This document shows positions 31,826-41,252 of a stretch of DNA of 64,000 nt, one piece after another (positions within the stretch are counted from its first letter, which is position 1; the number at the start of each line of letters is the position of its first letter). Position numbers and translations under genes: made by a program. The stretch comes from Gemmatimonadota bacterium (GTDB lineage Bacteria > Gemmatimonadota > Gemmatimonadetes > Gemmatimonadales > Gemmatimonadaceae): contig JADKAQ010000014.1 in NCBI GenBank assembly GCA_016719105.1, positions 62,001 through 126,000 of the forward strand, read 5' to 3'. The notes under the pieces were generated by a model. It had not been told where the DNA came from. It worked only from the letters and a program-made list of their open reading frames with translations, and ran no database searches.

Positions 31826-32227
31826 TTGGCCACTTCGTCGCTCGTGCGATCTCGCCTCAGGCTCTCCGCGCTGGCCGTCGCCACCATCGCCACCGGACTC
31901 GCCACGCGTCGCGTTCCGGCGGCCTTTCCCGAGGTGCTTGCGACCTTCGGCGGCGACGTGCTGTGGGCGACGCTGGTGTACTGGCTGCTGGCGTGGCTTC
32001 GGCCGAGCGCAGCGGCGCCTCGACTCGCGTGTGCGGCGGGGCTTGCGGCTCTAGCCGTGGAATGCAGTCAGCTGCTGCATCCGGCGTGGCTGGTGGCGCT
32101 CCGGGCCCATCGGATTGGCGCACTCGTGCTCGGGCAGGGGTTCCTGTGGAGCGACCTGACGTGTTATGCCGTGGGGATCGGGCTAGCGTGGGCGTTGGAC
32201 CGAGGGGGCGTCGCGCGGAGGCGCTGA
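31826..32227 (+). CDS. DUF2809 membrane protein
   Basis: A 133-residue protein with four hydrophobic segments. The sequence GDVLWATLVYWLLAWLRP, then LAVECSQLL and LVLGQGFLWSDLTCYAVGIG, matches the DUF2809 (VanZ-like) pattern. TTG 31826 abuts the TGA of trmL with no gap, so translation is probably coupled; GTG 31844 is an alternative start. Function unknown. Confidence 0.82.
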   Translation: MATSSLVRSRLRLSALAVATIATGLATRRVPAAFPEVLATFGGDVLWATLVYWLLAWLRPSAAAPRLACAAGLAALAVECSQLLHPAWLVALRAHRIGALVLGQGFLWSDLTCYAVGIGLAWALDRGGVARRR

Positions 32228-32475
32228 CGGGGCGCGAACGTGCGGAGCGGGCGCGTGGAGCGTGGGGGGTCGCCCCGGGCGCGTGTCGCCGCCAGCGGGA
32301 TCGCGCGTTTTCGATCACCGGTGCACCACGTGCGTCGCCTCATCCCTGCGTCGGACGTGGCACGAGCGGCCGAGCGATCGCCCCACTTGCCCGTCGTGGC
32401 GGCTCACTGTTGCTTCCACTCGCAGGATGTGCGCCCGCGCCCCATGTCACGTCGGTCGAGCAGACGGAGGATCCC

Positions 32476-32850
32476 ATGCGACGGTTCATGCTGATGCTGC
32501 TGCTCGTCGGGGCCTCAGGCTGCGGCGTCCTGGGCGGGACAGAGCCCGACGCGACGATGATCAACGTGCGGGTGCGCGACGATCGCGGGGTGGCGGTCGG
32601 TCGCACGCAGGTGATCGTGACGCTCGCCGCGACCGAGGTGATCACGCGAACGAGCAACGACGGGAGCGTGAGCGTTCACCTGTCGGGCGGTGGGGTGTAC
32701 CGGGTTCGCGTCATTCCGCGTGCCGGCTACCTGGCGGCGACCGATCCGCTCTCGAAGCAGGTCACCGTCGCCTCCAACGCACGTGCGGTCGTCGACTTCG
32801 CCGTGTCGCGCGACGGGACCTACTCGGGCGACCCCGAGCCGTGGTTCTGA
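32476..32850 (+). CDS. Small lipoprotein with transthyretin-like domain
   Basis: A 124-residue protein with a signal peptide and lipobox ASGC at residues 13-16. The mature domain reads NVRVRDDRGVAVGRTQVIVTL, then VSVHLSGGGVYRVRVIP and VVDFAVSRD. This is the seven-strand fold of carboxypeptidase-regulatory (transthyretin-like) domains, often found in surface binding proteins. GGAGG precedes the ATG. No neighbour suggests a role. Confidence 0.78.
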   Translation: MRRFMLMLLLVGASGCGVLGGTEPDATMINVRVRDDRGVAVGRTQVIVTLAATEVITRTSNDGSVSVHLSGGGVYRVRVIPRAGYLAATDPLSKQVTVASNARAVVDFAVSRDGTYSGDPEPWF

Positions 32851-32918
32851 GTCGTGTGGCTCATGACGCCGACGAGCGCCCGCGTGGGCACGGCGCCCAT
32901 GCCTAACGTCGATCGTCC

Positions 32919-33152
32919 ATGACCGCGCCCATGCAGGGGATCGGCGATCGATGGCTGCTCGGCGAGCGCCTCGAGGGGATCGCCTTGATGCACAACCAGA
33001 CGGTGCGCGTCCTCGCTGGGGCCCACGAAGGCGATGCGGGGACCGTCGTCCTGCTGCTGCGCGCCACGCCTGAGCCGGTGTACCTGGTGGCGCTCCATTC
33101 CGGCGCCGGGACGGTGCGGGTGCGCCAATCGGACGTGCAGCCGAGCGTCTGA
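32919..33152 (+). CDS. Small KOW-like domain protein
   Basis: A 77-residue protein. The core QTVRVLAGAHEGDAGTVVLLL, followed by VYLVALHSGAGTVRVRQSDV, resembles a KOW/SH3-like barrel as found in ribosomal and transcription-elongation proteins. It is cytoplasmic and acts perhaps as a small RNA- or protein-binding module; the resemblance is by eye. It stands alone. Confidence 0.65.
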   Translation: MTAPMQGIGDRWLLGERLEGIALMHNQTVRVLAGAHEGDAGTVVLLLRATPEPVYLVALHSGAGTVRVRQSDVQPSV

Positions 33153-33337
33153 GGCTGGTCATCGTGTATCGACGTGTCGCGGTGGCGGCACTTGTGGGTG
33201 CACGCTGACTCAGCAGTCGCGCTCCGCACGATGGCGGCTTGACCGCTGCGGCTGGCGGGCGCCATGCTTCCCCCGCTCCCAGCCAGCGCGGGCACGCATG
33301 ACGGCGCTGCTCGACACGTGACCGTGGCCCATCGTTC

Positions 33338-34228
33338 GTGACGACTTTCTCCGCCGGCATCAACGCCGGTTGCCGCGCGATCGACGTGGCAGACGCGGTT
33401 CAGGGGACCAGCATCCCCGTGCGCCTGCTCTATCCGACACGGGCCCAGGCGCGGCCGACGCCGTTCGGCCCATTCCGGGTCGACATTGCGCTCGACGCCC
33501 CCGTCGACGGACACGCGCTCCCGCTGGTCGTCATCTCGCACGGGTCGGGCGGGACCCCCTTCACGCATCGTGACCTGGCGCTGCATCTCGCACGCGCGGG
33601 GTGCGTCGCGGCGCTCGTGCAGCACCCCGGCAACTGTCGTGCGGACGACTCGCTCTCGGGAACGGTCGCGAACCTCGAGAACCGGCCGCGTCACCTCCAC
33701 CTGGTCATCGACGCCGCGCTCACCGACCCAATCGTCGGTGCGCATGTCGCACCGCGCGGCGTGACGATCATCGGGCACTCGATGGGCGGCTACACCGCGC
33801 TTGCTGTTGCCGGCGGGAAGCCGACGTCACTCGCGCAGGAATCGCCTAACGGCGCGGCGGTCACGGTCCCCGTTAGGCGCGACGCGCGCGTGAGCGCCCT
33901 GGTCCTCCTCGCGCCGGCGACGCCGTGGTTCATGGCCAGAGGCGCACTGGCCGACGTCGACGTCCCGATCCTCATGCGCACCGGGGAGCGGGACATGCTC
34001 ACGACGGCGTTTCACGCGCAGGTGGTCGCCAGCGGCCTCCAAGACCCGGCGCAACTCGATCACCTCGTGGTCGCGAACGCCGGTCACTTCGCCTTCCTCA
34101 GCCCGTACCCGCCAGAGATGGTGAGTCCGGCGATCCCGCCCTCGCAGGACCCGCCGGGGTTCGATCGTGCGGCCTATCTCCCCGTGCTGTTCGACGAGAT
34201 CGTGCGTTTCATCCGTCGCGCGCGCTAG
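33338..34228 (+). CDS. Alpha/beta hydrolase (dienelactone hydrolase-like)
   Basis: A 296-residue cytoplasmic hydrolase from GTG 33338. The oxyanion region is VISHGSGG, the nucleophile is in GHSMGG (near residue 148), the acid is probably in RTGERDML, and the histidine is in NAGHFAFL near 250. It resembles the predicted dienelactone hydrolases related to platelet-activating-factor acetylhydrolase. No N-terminal signal is visible. Substrate unknown. Two CGTTAGGC octamers lie within 35 bp inside this gene. Confidence 0.87.
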   Translation: MTTFSAGINAGCRAIDVADAVQGTSIPVRLLYPTRAQARPTPFGPFRVDIALDAPVDGHALPLVVISHGSGGTPFTHRDLALHLARAGCVAALVQHPGNCRADDSLSGTVANLENRPRHLHLVIDAALTDPIVGAHVAPRGVTIIGHSMGGYTALAVAGGKPTSLAQESPNGAAVTVPVRRDARVSALVLLAPATPWFMARGALADVDVPILMRTGERDMLTTAFHAQVVASGLQDPAQLDHLVVANAGHFAFLSPYPPEMVSPAIPPSQDPPGFDRAAYLPVLFDEIVRFIRRAR

Positions 34229-34237
34229 CCGCCGCGG

Positions 34238-35473
34238 TCAGTCCTCGGGCCCACCGGCAAGCAGTGGCTCCAACTCCGGCGCCTGCGCGCCGTTCTCGGT
34301 GCAGACGGCGAACTTGGTCTCCCCCGCGTGATACATCGACACGCCGGCCCATTCGCCGCGCTTGTTGAGCACGAAGAAGCGGATGTTGAAGTTCGGGTTC
34401 CCCTTGCTGTTGAGCAGGCGGCTTTCGATGGTGTTGGCCTTGATGCGCTTGAGCGCTTCCATCCCGGCATCCTTGGGACTCATGCCGCGGCGCAGCGCCT
34501 CGACGATGAGGAACGACGACAGGTTGTACAGGTTGGCCTCGCCACGCCCGGTGGAGCCGGCCGCGCCGACGTCGTTGTCGACGTAGAGGCCGGCGCCGAG
34601 GATGGGGGAGTCGCCGGTGCGTCCGGGGATCTTCCACGCCAACCCGCTCGTCGTCGTCACGCCGCAGATGTCGCCGGTGGGGCTGATGCCATCGCAGTTG
34701 ATCGTCCCCCAGAACGATCCCTCGCGCACGAGTCCATCGCGGACCATCGACCGGCCGGCGGCGAGGGCGCGCGACTCCCACTCGGCGTTAGGCACCCGAT
34801 GCGCGCTCGCGGCGAAGTCGGTGTCGCCGGGGTCCTTCTCGTGCCGGTCCTTGGGGGCGCGTCCCTTGCCCTTGGGATCGAGCCAGTGCTCGGGATCGAC
34901 GCGGCGGCGCCACTCGCGCCAGAGGCGGCGCGAGGTGTCGGTATTGAGGTCGGCCTCGACGGTGAACCCCATCTGCCGCGCAAACTCGCGCGCCCCCTCG
35001 CCGCTGAGCAGGTGATGGTCGGTGTAGTCCATGACCGCCTGCGCCACCAGCGACGGGGTGCGCACCCCTTCGATGCAGGCAACGGCGCCCGCGCGCTTGC
35101 GCGGGCCGTGCATGCATGAGGCGTCCAGCTGCACCACACCGTCGGCGTTAGGCAGCGCCCCGTACCCGATCCCGGTCTCGGTGGGGTCGAGTTCAGGGAT
35201 GTTGACGCCGGCAATGAGGGCGTCCAGCACATCCTTGCCCTCGGTGATGAGCCGGAAGGCACGCTGTACGGCGTTCTCGGTCCCCCCGTTCCTGAACTCC
35301 CACCCCGAGTAGTCGGAGATGACGACGGGGCGCACGGCGTGCTTGAGCCAGAGCTCCGGGGCGCGCGGCGACGCGTCCGTGGACGCGTCAGGGGTCGACA
35401 TCGCCAGGCCGGCGAGCGGTGTAGCGGCCAGCGTGGCCGAGGTGCGCTTCACGAAGTCGCGACGTGAGACCAT
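34238..35473 (-). CDS. Tat-exported N4-glycosylasparaginase
   Basis: A 411-residue Ntn-hydrolase that removes N-acetylglucosamine from asparagine of glycopeptides. A Tat leader (VSRRDFVKRTSATLAA) begins the protein. The autocleavage and nucleophile site is the Thr of FWGTINCDG, near residue 257, aligning with the HDTIGM site of Flavobacterium glycosylasparaginase. The substrate loop GRTGDSPILGAGLYVDNDVG is well preserved. The residue before the nucleophile is Gly instead of Asp. ATG 35473 starts the Tat leader. Export suggests it handles glycopeptides in the periplasm. Confidence 0.9.
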   Translation of the reverse strand: MVSRRDFVKRTSATLAATPLAGLAMSTPDASTDASPRAPELWLKHAVRPVVISDYSGWEFRNGGTENAVQRAFRLITEGKDVLDALIAGVNIPELDPTETGIGYGALPNADGVVQLDASCMHGPRKRAGAVACIEGVRTPSLVAQAVMDYTDHHLLSGEGAREFARQMGFTVEADLNTDTSRRLWREWRRRVDPEHWLDPKGKGRAPKDRHEKDPGDTDFAASAHRVPNAEWESRALAAGRSMVRDGLVREGSFWGTINCDGISPTGDICGVTTTSGLAWKIPGRTGDSPILGAGLYVDNDVGAAGSTGRGEANLYNLSSFLIVEALRRGMSPKDAGMEALKRIKANTIESRLLNSKGNPNFNIRFFVLNKRGEWAGVSMYHAGETKFAVCTENGAQAPELEPLLAGGPED

Positions 35474-35633
35474 GAAAGGGGCGGGGTGTGGGGTTGCCTC
35501 TATTCTCCCAGCGGGGCAGCCGTGCGCAAGTCGGTGGAAGACCCCGGGCAACGTGGCGCGGCGGCGGGTCGGCACCGCGGCACGGGCGCTCGGCACCCCG
35601 GGGGCCCCGCTCGTGGCGTGGCGCGCGCGACCG

Positions 35634-35641
35634 TAGATTCG
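35634..35641 (+). promoter_or_regulatory. -10-like box TAGATTCG
   Basis: TAGATTCG is 28 nt upstream of ATG 35670 in the divergent spacer with the glycosylasparaginase gene. It matches the recurrent TAnATTCG pattern. Confidence 0.4.
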
Positions 35642-35669
35642 CGCGACTCTTCACCCGACTTTCGACGCC

Positions 35670-38600
35670 ATGCGCCGCTCGCTCGCCCTCGCCCTCACCG
35701 TCCTCGCGCCCATGGTCGCCGGCGCCCAGTCGCCGTTCGACTCGCTCCGTTTCCGGTCGATTGGCCCGGCCGCACTTGGCGGGCGCATTCACGACGTGGA
35801 GGGGGTCCCGGGTGATCCCTTCACATTGTACGTGGCCACCGCTTCGGGCGGACTGTGGAAGACGACCAACAAGGGGACGACGTGGACGCCGATCTTCGAG
35901 AACCAGAAGGTCGCGACGTTCGGCGACGTGGCGATCTACGAAGGCGATCCGCGCATCCTGTATGTGGGCACGGGAGAGCAGAACAACCGGCAGAGCACTT
36001 CGTGGGGGAACGGGGTCTACAAGTCGACTGACGCCGGCGCCACCTGGACACACCTGGGGCTCGCCGCCACGCGGCACATCGGGCGGGTGGCCATTCACCC
36101 GACCAACCCCGACATCGCCTGGGTGGCCGCGGCCGGCGACCTGTGGGCGCCTAACGCAGACCGTGGCGTCTTCCGCACCAGCGACGGCGGGCGGACGTGG
36201 AGCAAGACGCTCTTCGTCGATTCGCTCACGGGGGCGACCGACATCGTGGTGAACCCGATCAATCCCGACGTCGTGATTGCGGCGACCTACCAGCGCCTGC
36301 GCACGCCGTGGGGGTACAACGGTGGCGGCACGGGGAGCGGGATCTGGAAGTCGACCGACGGCGGCGAGACCTGGCGCGCCATCACCGAGGGGATCCCGAC
36401 GGGAGACAAGGGGCGCATCGGGCTCGCCATCGCCCGTTCCGATCCACGCATCGTGATCGCCACGATCGAGCATCGCACCGAGGCGGGCACCTACCGATCC
36501 GAAGATGGCGGAGACACGTGGCGCCGGGTGAACCCGCTCAATCCGCGCCCCATGTACTACTCCAAGCCGGTGATCGACCCGACCAACGCCGATCGCGTCT
36601 GGATCCCGGGGGTCACCGTGTATCGCAGTGAGGATGGAGGGCGGACCTTCCGCACGCTCCCCACCGGCCCCACGTACGACGTCGGGCTCAAGGGCGACCA
36701 TCACGCCTTCTGGCTCAACCCCAAGGACTCGCGCCACGCCTTCCTTGGCGGCGACGGCGGGCTGCACGAAACGTGGGACCTGGGGGAGACCTGGGTGCGG
36801 TTGAACAACCTTCCCATCGGGCAGTTCTACTCGGTGGCCGCCGACGATCGCGACCCCTACTGGATCTACGGCGGCATGCAGGACAACCACTCGTGGATGG
36901 GACCGAGTGCCACGCGCCACTGGTTAGGCATCGTCAACGAGGACTGGCGGCAGATCGGCTTCGGGGACGGGATGTACCAGCGCCCCGACCCCTTCAACAA
37001 GCGGTGGGTCTACACCGCGAGCCAGAACCTGGGGATCCAGCGTTTCGACATCGAGACGGGGGACCGGCTCGGCCTCAAGCCGTTCCCGCCGGCCGAAGGC
37101 GATACCGCGTACCGGTTCGACTGGACGGCGCCGATCATCGTGTCGCGCCACACGCCGGGGACGGTGTATGTCGGCGGCAACCGGCTCTTCACCACGCGCG
37201 ACTACGGCAACTCGTGGACGCGTTCGCCCGACCTCACACGCCGAGTGAACCGAGACACGCTCCCGATCATGGGGGTGCTGGGGCGCGACGTGACGCTGTC
37301 GCGCTACGATGGCGAGTCGTCGTACTCGGAGATGAGCACGATCTCGGAGTCGCCGCTCGACGCGAAGGTGCTGTGGGTGGGGACGGACGACGGCGTGGTG
37401 CAGGTCTCGCGCGACGCCGGCGTGACATGGACCGACGTGACGGCGGCACTCCCCGGGGTGCCGGTGGGGACGCTGGTGAGCCGCGTACATGCCTCGTCGT
37501 TAGGGCGCGGGGCGGCCTACGTGTCGTTCGATGGGCACCGTGGCGGCGACTATCGTCCGCATCTCTTCCGCACGCTCGACTTCGGCGCCACCTGGACGCG
37601 CGTGGTGGGCAACCTCCCCGATGACATGCCGGTGCGCACCGTGCACGAGTACGACGGGAAGCCCGGCGTCGTCTTTGCCGGGATGGAGTTCGGATTGTAC
37701 CTGTCGGTCGATACCGCACGCACCTGGACGCGTGTGGCCTCGCTCCCCACCACACGCTACGACGACATCCTCGTGCACCCCAAGACGAAGGACGTGATCG
37801 TCGGGACGCACGGGCGTTCGATCTGGATCCTCGACGATGCCGCGCCGATCGCCGACTTCTCGCCGGCGGTGGCGACCAAGCGCGTGCACCTCTTTCCGGT
37901 GCGGGCGGCGACGCTTTTCCAGTTCTGGGAGGACTTCTCGTATCGTGCGCAGGGAGCGTTCGCCGGGGAGAACCCGAAGGATGGGGCGCTGGTGTCGTAT
38001 CATCTCGGGCGCGCGGCGAGCAAGGTGACGGTGACGATCACCACGCCAGCCGGGCGGCCGGTGCGTACGCTCACCGGGCCTATATCGCCAGGCGCAATCC
38101 ACCGGATCAACTGGGACCTGCGCCACGCCCCGCCTCCGCCCAGCGGGCAGGGGGGCGGCGAGGAGGGAGGGACGTCCGAGTCGCTCCCGCGCCCGCCACA
38201 CGACATGGGCGACCGCGGGCCGTTCGTCGCGCCCGGGAGCTACACGGTCACGATCGACGCCGACGGCGAGAAGATGTCGCGCACGGTGGTCGTGCGCCCC
38301 GACCCGCTGCTGCCGGTGACCGTGGAACAGCACCGCACGCGCGAGAGCTTCCTGCTCGAGGTGAGCGGGACGCAACAGAGTGTGGCCGAGGTGGGCGAGC
38401 GCATGACCGCGTTGCGCCGCCAGCTGGTGGCGCGCCGCGCGTCGGCGGGCGACGGGAGCGCGGCGCGCCTCTCCACCGACAGCACGCTCACGCAACTGAC
38501 GGCGCTGGAACGCACGGTGCGCGCCGGGCCGGGAGCGCTGCGCGGACGGGTGTACGGGCTGGCGGGAGAGTTCAACGGGCAGGGGGCGCTACAGGGGAGC

Positions 38601-38717
38601 CTGCATCCCCCCACCAAGACGCACCGCGAGCAGTTTGCCATCATCAAGGCGATCCTGGCGCGCGTCCAGCTGCAGCTGGCGGCGCTGGAGGCCAAGGCCG
38701 GCGCCCTGCAGGACTGA
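35670..38717 (+). CDS. Exported sortilin/VPS10-like BNR-repeat propeller protein
   Basis: A 1015-residue protein with a signal peptide ending VAGAQ. The first 700 residues carry many Asp-box (BNR) repeats of the S-x-D-x-G-x-T-W type (KSTDAGATWTHL, RTSDGGRTWSK, KSTDGGETWRA, RSEDGGDTWRR), forming one or two beta-propellers as in sortilin- and xyloglucanase-like proteins. A Fn3-like segment follows (VTVTITTPAGRPVRTL), then a helical C-terminal region. Such exported proteins are expanded in Acidobacteriota and Gemmatimonadota; their activity is not established. No glycosidase acid pair is obvious. Confidence 0.88.
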   Translation: MRRSLALALTVLAPMVAGAQSPFDSLRFRSIGPAALGGRIHDVEGVPGDPFTLYVATASGGLWKTTNKGTTWTPIFENQKVATFGDVAIYEGDPRILYVGTGEQNNRQSTSWGNGVYKSTDAGATWTHLGLAATRHIGRVAIHPTNPDIAWVAAAGDLWAPNADRGVFRTSDGGRTWSKTLFVDSLTGATDIVVNPINPDVVIAATYQRLRTPWGYNGGGTGSGIWKSTDGGETWRAITEGIPTGDKGRIGLAIARSDPRIVIATIEHRTEAGTYRSEDGGDTWRRVNPLNPRPMYYSKPVIDPTNADRVWIPGVTVYRSEDGGRTFRTLPTGPTYDVGLKGDHHAFWLNPKDSRHAFLGGDGGLHETWDLGETWVRLNNLPIGQFYSVAADDRDPYWIYGGMQDNHSWMGPSATRHWLGIVNEDWRQIGFGDGMYQRPDPFNKRWVYTASQNLGIQRFDIETGDRLGLKPFPPAEGDTAYRFDWTAPIIVSRHTPGTVYVGGNRLFTTRDYGNSWTRSPDLTRRVNRDTLPIMGVLGRDVTLSRYDGESSYSEMSTISESPLDAKVLWVGTDDGVVQVSRDAGVTWTDVTAALPGVPVGTLVSRVHASSLGRGAAYVSFDGHRGGDYRPHLFRTLDFGATWTRVVGNLPDDMPVRTVHEYDGKPGVVFAGMEFGLYLSVDTARTWTRVASLPTTRYDDILVHPKTKDVIVGTHGRSIWILDDAAPIADFSPAVATKRVHLFPVRAATLFQFWEDFSYRAQGAFAGENPKDGALVSYHLGRAASKVTVTITTPAGRPVRTLTGPISPGAIHRINWDLRHAPPPPSGQGGGEEGGTSESLPRPPHDMGDRGPFVAPGSYTVTIDADGEKMSRTVVVRPDPLLPVTVEQHRTRESFLLEVSGTQQSVAEVGERMTALRRQLVARRASAGDGSAARLSTDSTLTQLTALERTVRAGPGALRGRVYGLAGEFNGQGALQGSLHPPTKTHREQFAIIKAILARVQLQLAALEAKAGALQD

Positions 38718-38738
38718 CCCTACACACCCATAGCTGTC

Positions 38739-39395
38739 ATGACGCGCTCCGTCCACGCCACCATCCACTCCGTCAACATCGGCTCGTCGCACGACCTGAT
38801 CATCGGCGACGAGATGGTCGCGACGGGGATCGTGAAGCAGCCGTGCCCCGGCGCGGTACGCGTGACGCCCGACGGTGTCGAGGGGGACTTCATCGCCAAC
38901 GGCCGCGTGCACGGCGGCCCCGACCAGGCGGTGTACCTCTACAGCGCGGAGGACCTCGCGTTCTGGGAAGGGGAGCTGGATCGACCGATGCCGCCTGGGC
39001 TGTTTGGCGAGAACCTCACCATCGACCGGTGGTGGCCCGAGGTACGCATCGGCGATCGCCTCACGAACGCTCGGCTGACGCTCGAGCTCACCTTTCCGCG
39101 CGTCCCTTGTGCCACACTCGCCACGCGCGTGGGCGACCCGCGCTTCGTGAAGCGCTTCGCGCAGGCGGGGCGCCCGGGCGTGTATGCGCGCGTGATCCGC
39201 GACGGACATGTCGAAGCGGGCGACACGTTCACCGTCGAGCCGGCTCCGGCCGACTTTCCGCTGGCAGCCACGCTCTTTCGCGCGTGGCACGATCGCCGGC
39301 ACCACGCCGACGTCCTGCGCGACGCGCTGCGCGCCCCGCTCGCGAGTCGATGGCGCGCGGCGTTCGAGTACGTGCTGGAGCACCCCGACGCGTAG
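38739..39395 (+). CDS. MOSC domain protein
   Basis: A 218-residue cytoplasmic protein. The MOSC core is seen in HGGPDQAVYLYS (near residue 60), GLFGENLT (near 88) and the conserved cysteine of PRVPCATL (near 126). MOSC proteins bind molybdenum cofactor or act on N-hydroxylated substrates (YiiM-like). It has the YiiM length and a C-terminal helical part. It follows the propeller gene by 21 nt but need not be related to it. Confidence 0.88.
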   Translation: MTRSVHATIHSVNIGSSHDLIIGDEMVATGIVKQPCPGAVRVTPDGVEGDFIANGRVHGGPDQAVYLYSAEDLAFWEGELDRPMPPGLFGENLTIDRWWPEVRIGDRLTNARLTLELTFPRVPCATLATRVGDPRFVKRFAQAGRPGVYARVIRDGHVEAGDTFTVEPAPADFPLAATLFRAWHDRRHHADVLRDALRAPLASRWRAAFEYVLEHPDA

Positions 39396-39455
39396 GGCAT
39401 AGCGCCGCGTAGCGGCAGCACATCACGCCGCCGAGTGGCAGCGCGCGACCCTCGA

Positions 39456-40076
39456 TCACTCCTCCGGGAGGTACTGCTCCTGGCCGCCGGTCGCGTTCCC
39501 GATCGCCAGGCGCAACGCCACGAGCTGCATGACCGGGACGCGCAGGGTGAGCTCGACGGCGTCGTCGTACCGTTCGTTGAGCACGTGCGCTTCGTAGGTG
39601 GGGAGCAGGTGCCGCACCGCGGCGAAGGCGTGATAGCCGACGCGCACCCGCAGGTCGGTGGTTTCGACGCGTTCGTGGCGTTCGAGTCGCGACAGCGCCT
39701 CCTGGACGGCGCCGGAATAGGCGCGGGCGAGTCCACCGGTCCCCAGCTTGGTCCCCCCGTAGTAGCGCGTCACGACCGCGGCGATCTCGCCCACACCGGC
39801 GTGCAGGAGGACCGTCAGCATCGGGCGTCCTGCGGTGCCGTGCGGCTCACCGTCGTCGCTCATCCCGATGCGCGCAGTGCTCCCCGGCGGTCCGGCGACG
39901 AAGGCCCAGCAGTTGTGCGTCGCGTCGTCGAACTCGTGCGACATCTCGCGCACGAAGGCGTGCGCCGCCTCGGGCGATTCAGCGGGCGCGAGCGTGCAGA
40001 TGAAGCGGCTCCGCTCGATGACCACCTCGGCACGGGCACGGGCGCGAGGGATGGGATAGCGCTGGGGATCGGCCAT
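39456..40076 (-). CDS. IMPACT/YigZ family protein
   Basis: A 206-residue protein. The signature SDDGEPHGTAGRPML and the following VVTRYYGGTKLGTGGLARAY are hallmarks of the YigZ/IMPACT family, with a C-terminal ferredoxin-like domain. The role is poorly known, perhaps in translation control or proteolysis regulation. ATG 40076 was chosen by homology; a -10-like CATATT box lies at 40087-40092 on this strand, about 10 nt upstream, so the leader would be very short. Confidence 0.9.
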   Translation of the reverse strand: MADPQRYPIPRARARAEVVIERSRFICTLAPAESPEAAHAFVREMSHEFDDATHNCWAFVAGPPGSTARIGMSDDGEPHGTAGRPMLTVLLHAGVGEIAAVVTRYYGGTKLGTGGLARAYSGAVQEALSRLERHERVETTDLRVRVGYHAFAAVRHLLPTYEAHVLNERYDDAVELTLRVPVMQLVALRLAIGNATGGQEQYLPEE

Positions 40077-40157
40077 GGCTCCGTCCAATATGCTTGCTAG
40101 CCGCGACGTGCGCCCGGAGCTAAGCTCGACGCGCACCGCTCACTCCTTGGCCCCGTC

Positions 40158-40736
40158 ATGCAGCAGATCGTCGACTTCATCCTCGAACTGGACAAGCTCA
40201 AGGGCGTCACGCGCAAGACGCGCGTGATCGGCCTCGATCGATACGAGAATTCGGCCGAGCACAGCTGGCAGCTGGCGATGCTGGCGGCCTCACTCGTGCA
40301 CTACGCCGAGTCGCCGGTCGACCTCAACCATGTCGTCTTCATGCTCCTCGTGCACGATGTGGGGGAGATCGACACCGGCGACACGATTGCCTACGCCGAG
40401 GGCGGGTGGGAGGAACGCAAGCTGGCGGAGCGGCAAGCGGTGCAGCGCATCTTCGGGATGCTCCCGACGCCGCAGGGCGAGCGCTTCTTGCAGCTGTGGG
40501 AGGAGTTCGAGGCGGGGGCGACGGCCGAGGCGCGCTTCGCCAACGCCGTCGACCGGGCCATGCCGGTGCTGCTCAACCTGGCCAACCACGGGCAGAGCTG
40601 GCGCGAGAACGGAATCACGCACGCGCGGGTGGTCGGGCGCGTCGCACCGCAGATCAAGGCGGGGTGCCCTGCCCTGTGGGACTACCTCGAGGCACGGCTG
40701 GATGAAGTGAACCGGAACGGATGGTTCGGCACCTGA
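40158..40736 (+). CDS. HD-domain phosphohydrolase (YfbR-like)
   Basis: A 192-residue HD-superfamily protein. The metal-binding set reads ENSAEHSWQLAML near residue 35 and LLVHDVGEIDTGDT near 65, the arrangement found in YfbR-type 5'-nucleotidases. Nearby genes give no hint of the substrate; a deoxynucleotide monophosphate is the family precedent. Cytoplasmic. Confidence 0.88.
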   Translation: MQQIVDFILELDKLKGVTRKTRVIGLDRYENSAEHSWQLAMLAASLVHYAESPVDLNHVVFMLLVHDVGEIDTGDTIAYAEGGWEERKLAERQAVQRIFGMLPTPQGERFLQLWEEFEAGATAEARFANAVDRAMPVLLNLANHGQSWRENGITHARVVGRVAPQIKAGCPALWDYLEARLDEVNRNGWFGT

Positions 40737-40772
40737 CCTCGCACGGCATCTCCACCCTTCGCGGAGCCCCTC

Positions 40773-41210
40773 ATGCCCGCCAAACGGTCGACATCACGCA
40801 CCACCACCGCGTCATTGGGTCGCTCCGGCGCAGACGATGACTCCGTCGACGAGCTGCTCGCCACGCTCGTCCACCCGCACAAGGGTGAGATCGTGGCCTT
40901 GCGCGCGATCATCCTTGGTGCGCATCCCAGCATCACCGACGGGATCAAGTGGAACGCCCCAAGCTTTCGCACGACCGAGTGGTTCGCCACGATTCACCTG
41001 CGCGCCAAGGTGGGCGTGCAGCTCATCCTCCATCTCGGTGCCAAGGTGAAGTCGCTGTCGCCGGAGGGGATGGCGATCGACGATCCGGGGCAGCTGCTGA
41101 CCTGGCTCGGGAAGGACCGGGCGACCATCGTGTTCCGCGACCTCGATGACCTCACCGCCAGGCGCGCGGCGTTCGAGCGTTTGTTGCGCTCGTGGATCGC
41201 GTATGTGTGA
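40773..41210 (+). CDS. DUF1801 (YdhG-like) protein
   Basis: A 145-residue protein. The DUF1801 pattern ALRAIILGAHPSITDGIKWNAPSF and the later LILHLGAKVK are clear. The N-terminal 25 residues are a Ser/Thr/Arg tail. Some family members have been described as frataxin-like iron chaperones, which I cannot test here. A second, distant DUF1801 protein is at 48737-49120. Confidence 0.8.
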   Translation: MPAKRSTSRTTTASLGRSGADDDSVDELLATLVHPHKGEIVALRAIILGAHPSITDGIKWNAPSFRTTEWFATIHLRAKVGVQLILHLGAKVKSLSPEGMAIDDPGQLLTWLGKDRATIVFRDLDDLTARRAAFERLLRSWIAYV

Positions 41211-41252
41211 GCGACGCTCGCAGGTCGGCCGCCAGCAGCAACGGGTGGCCGA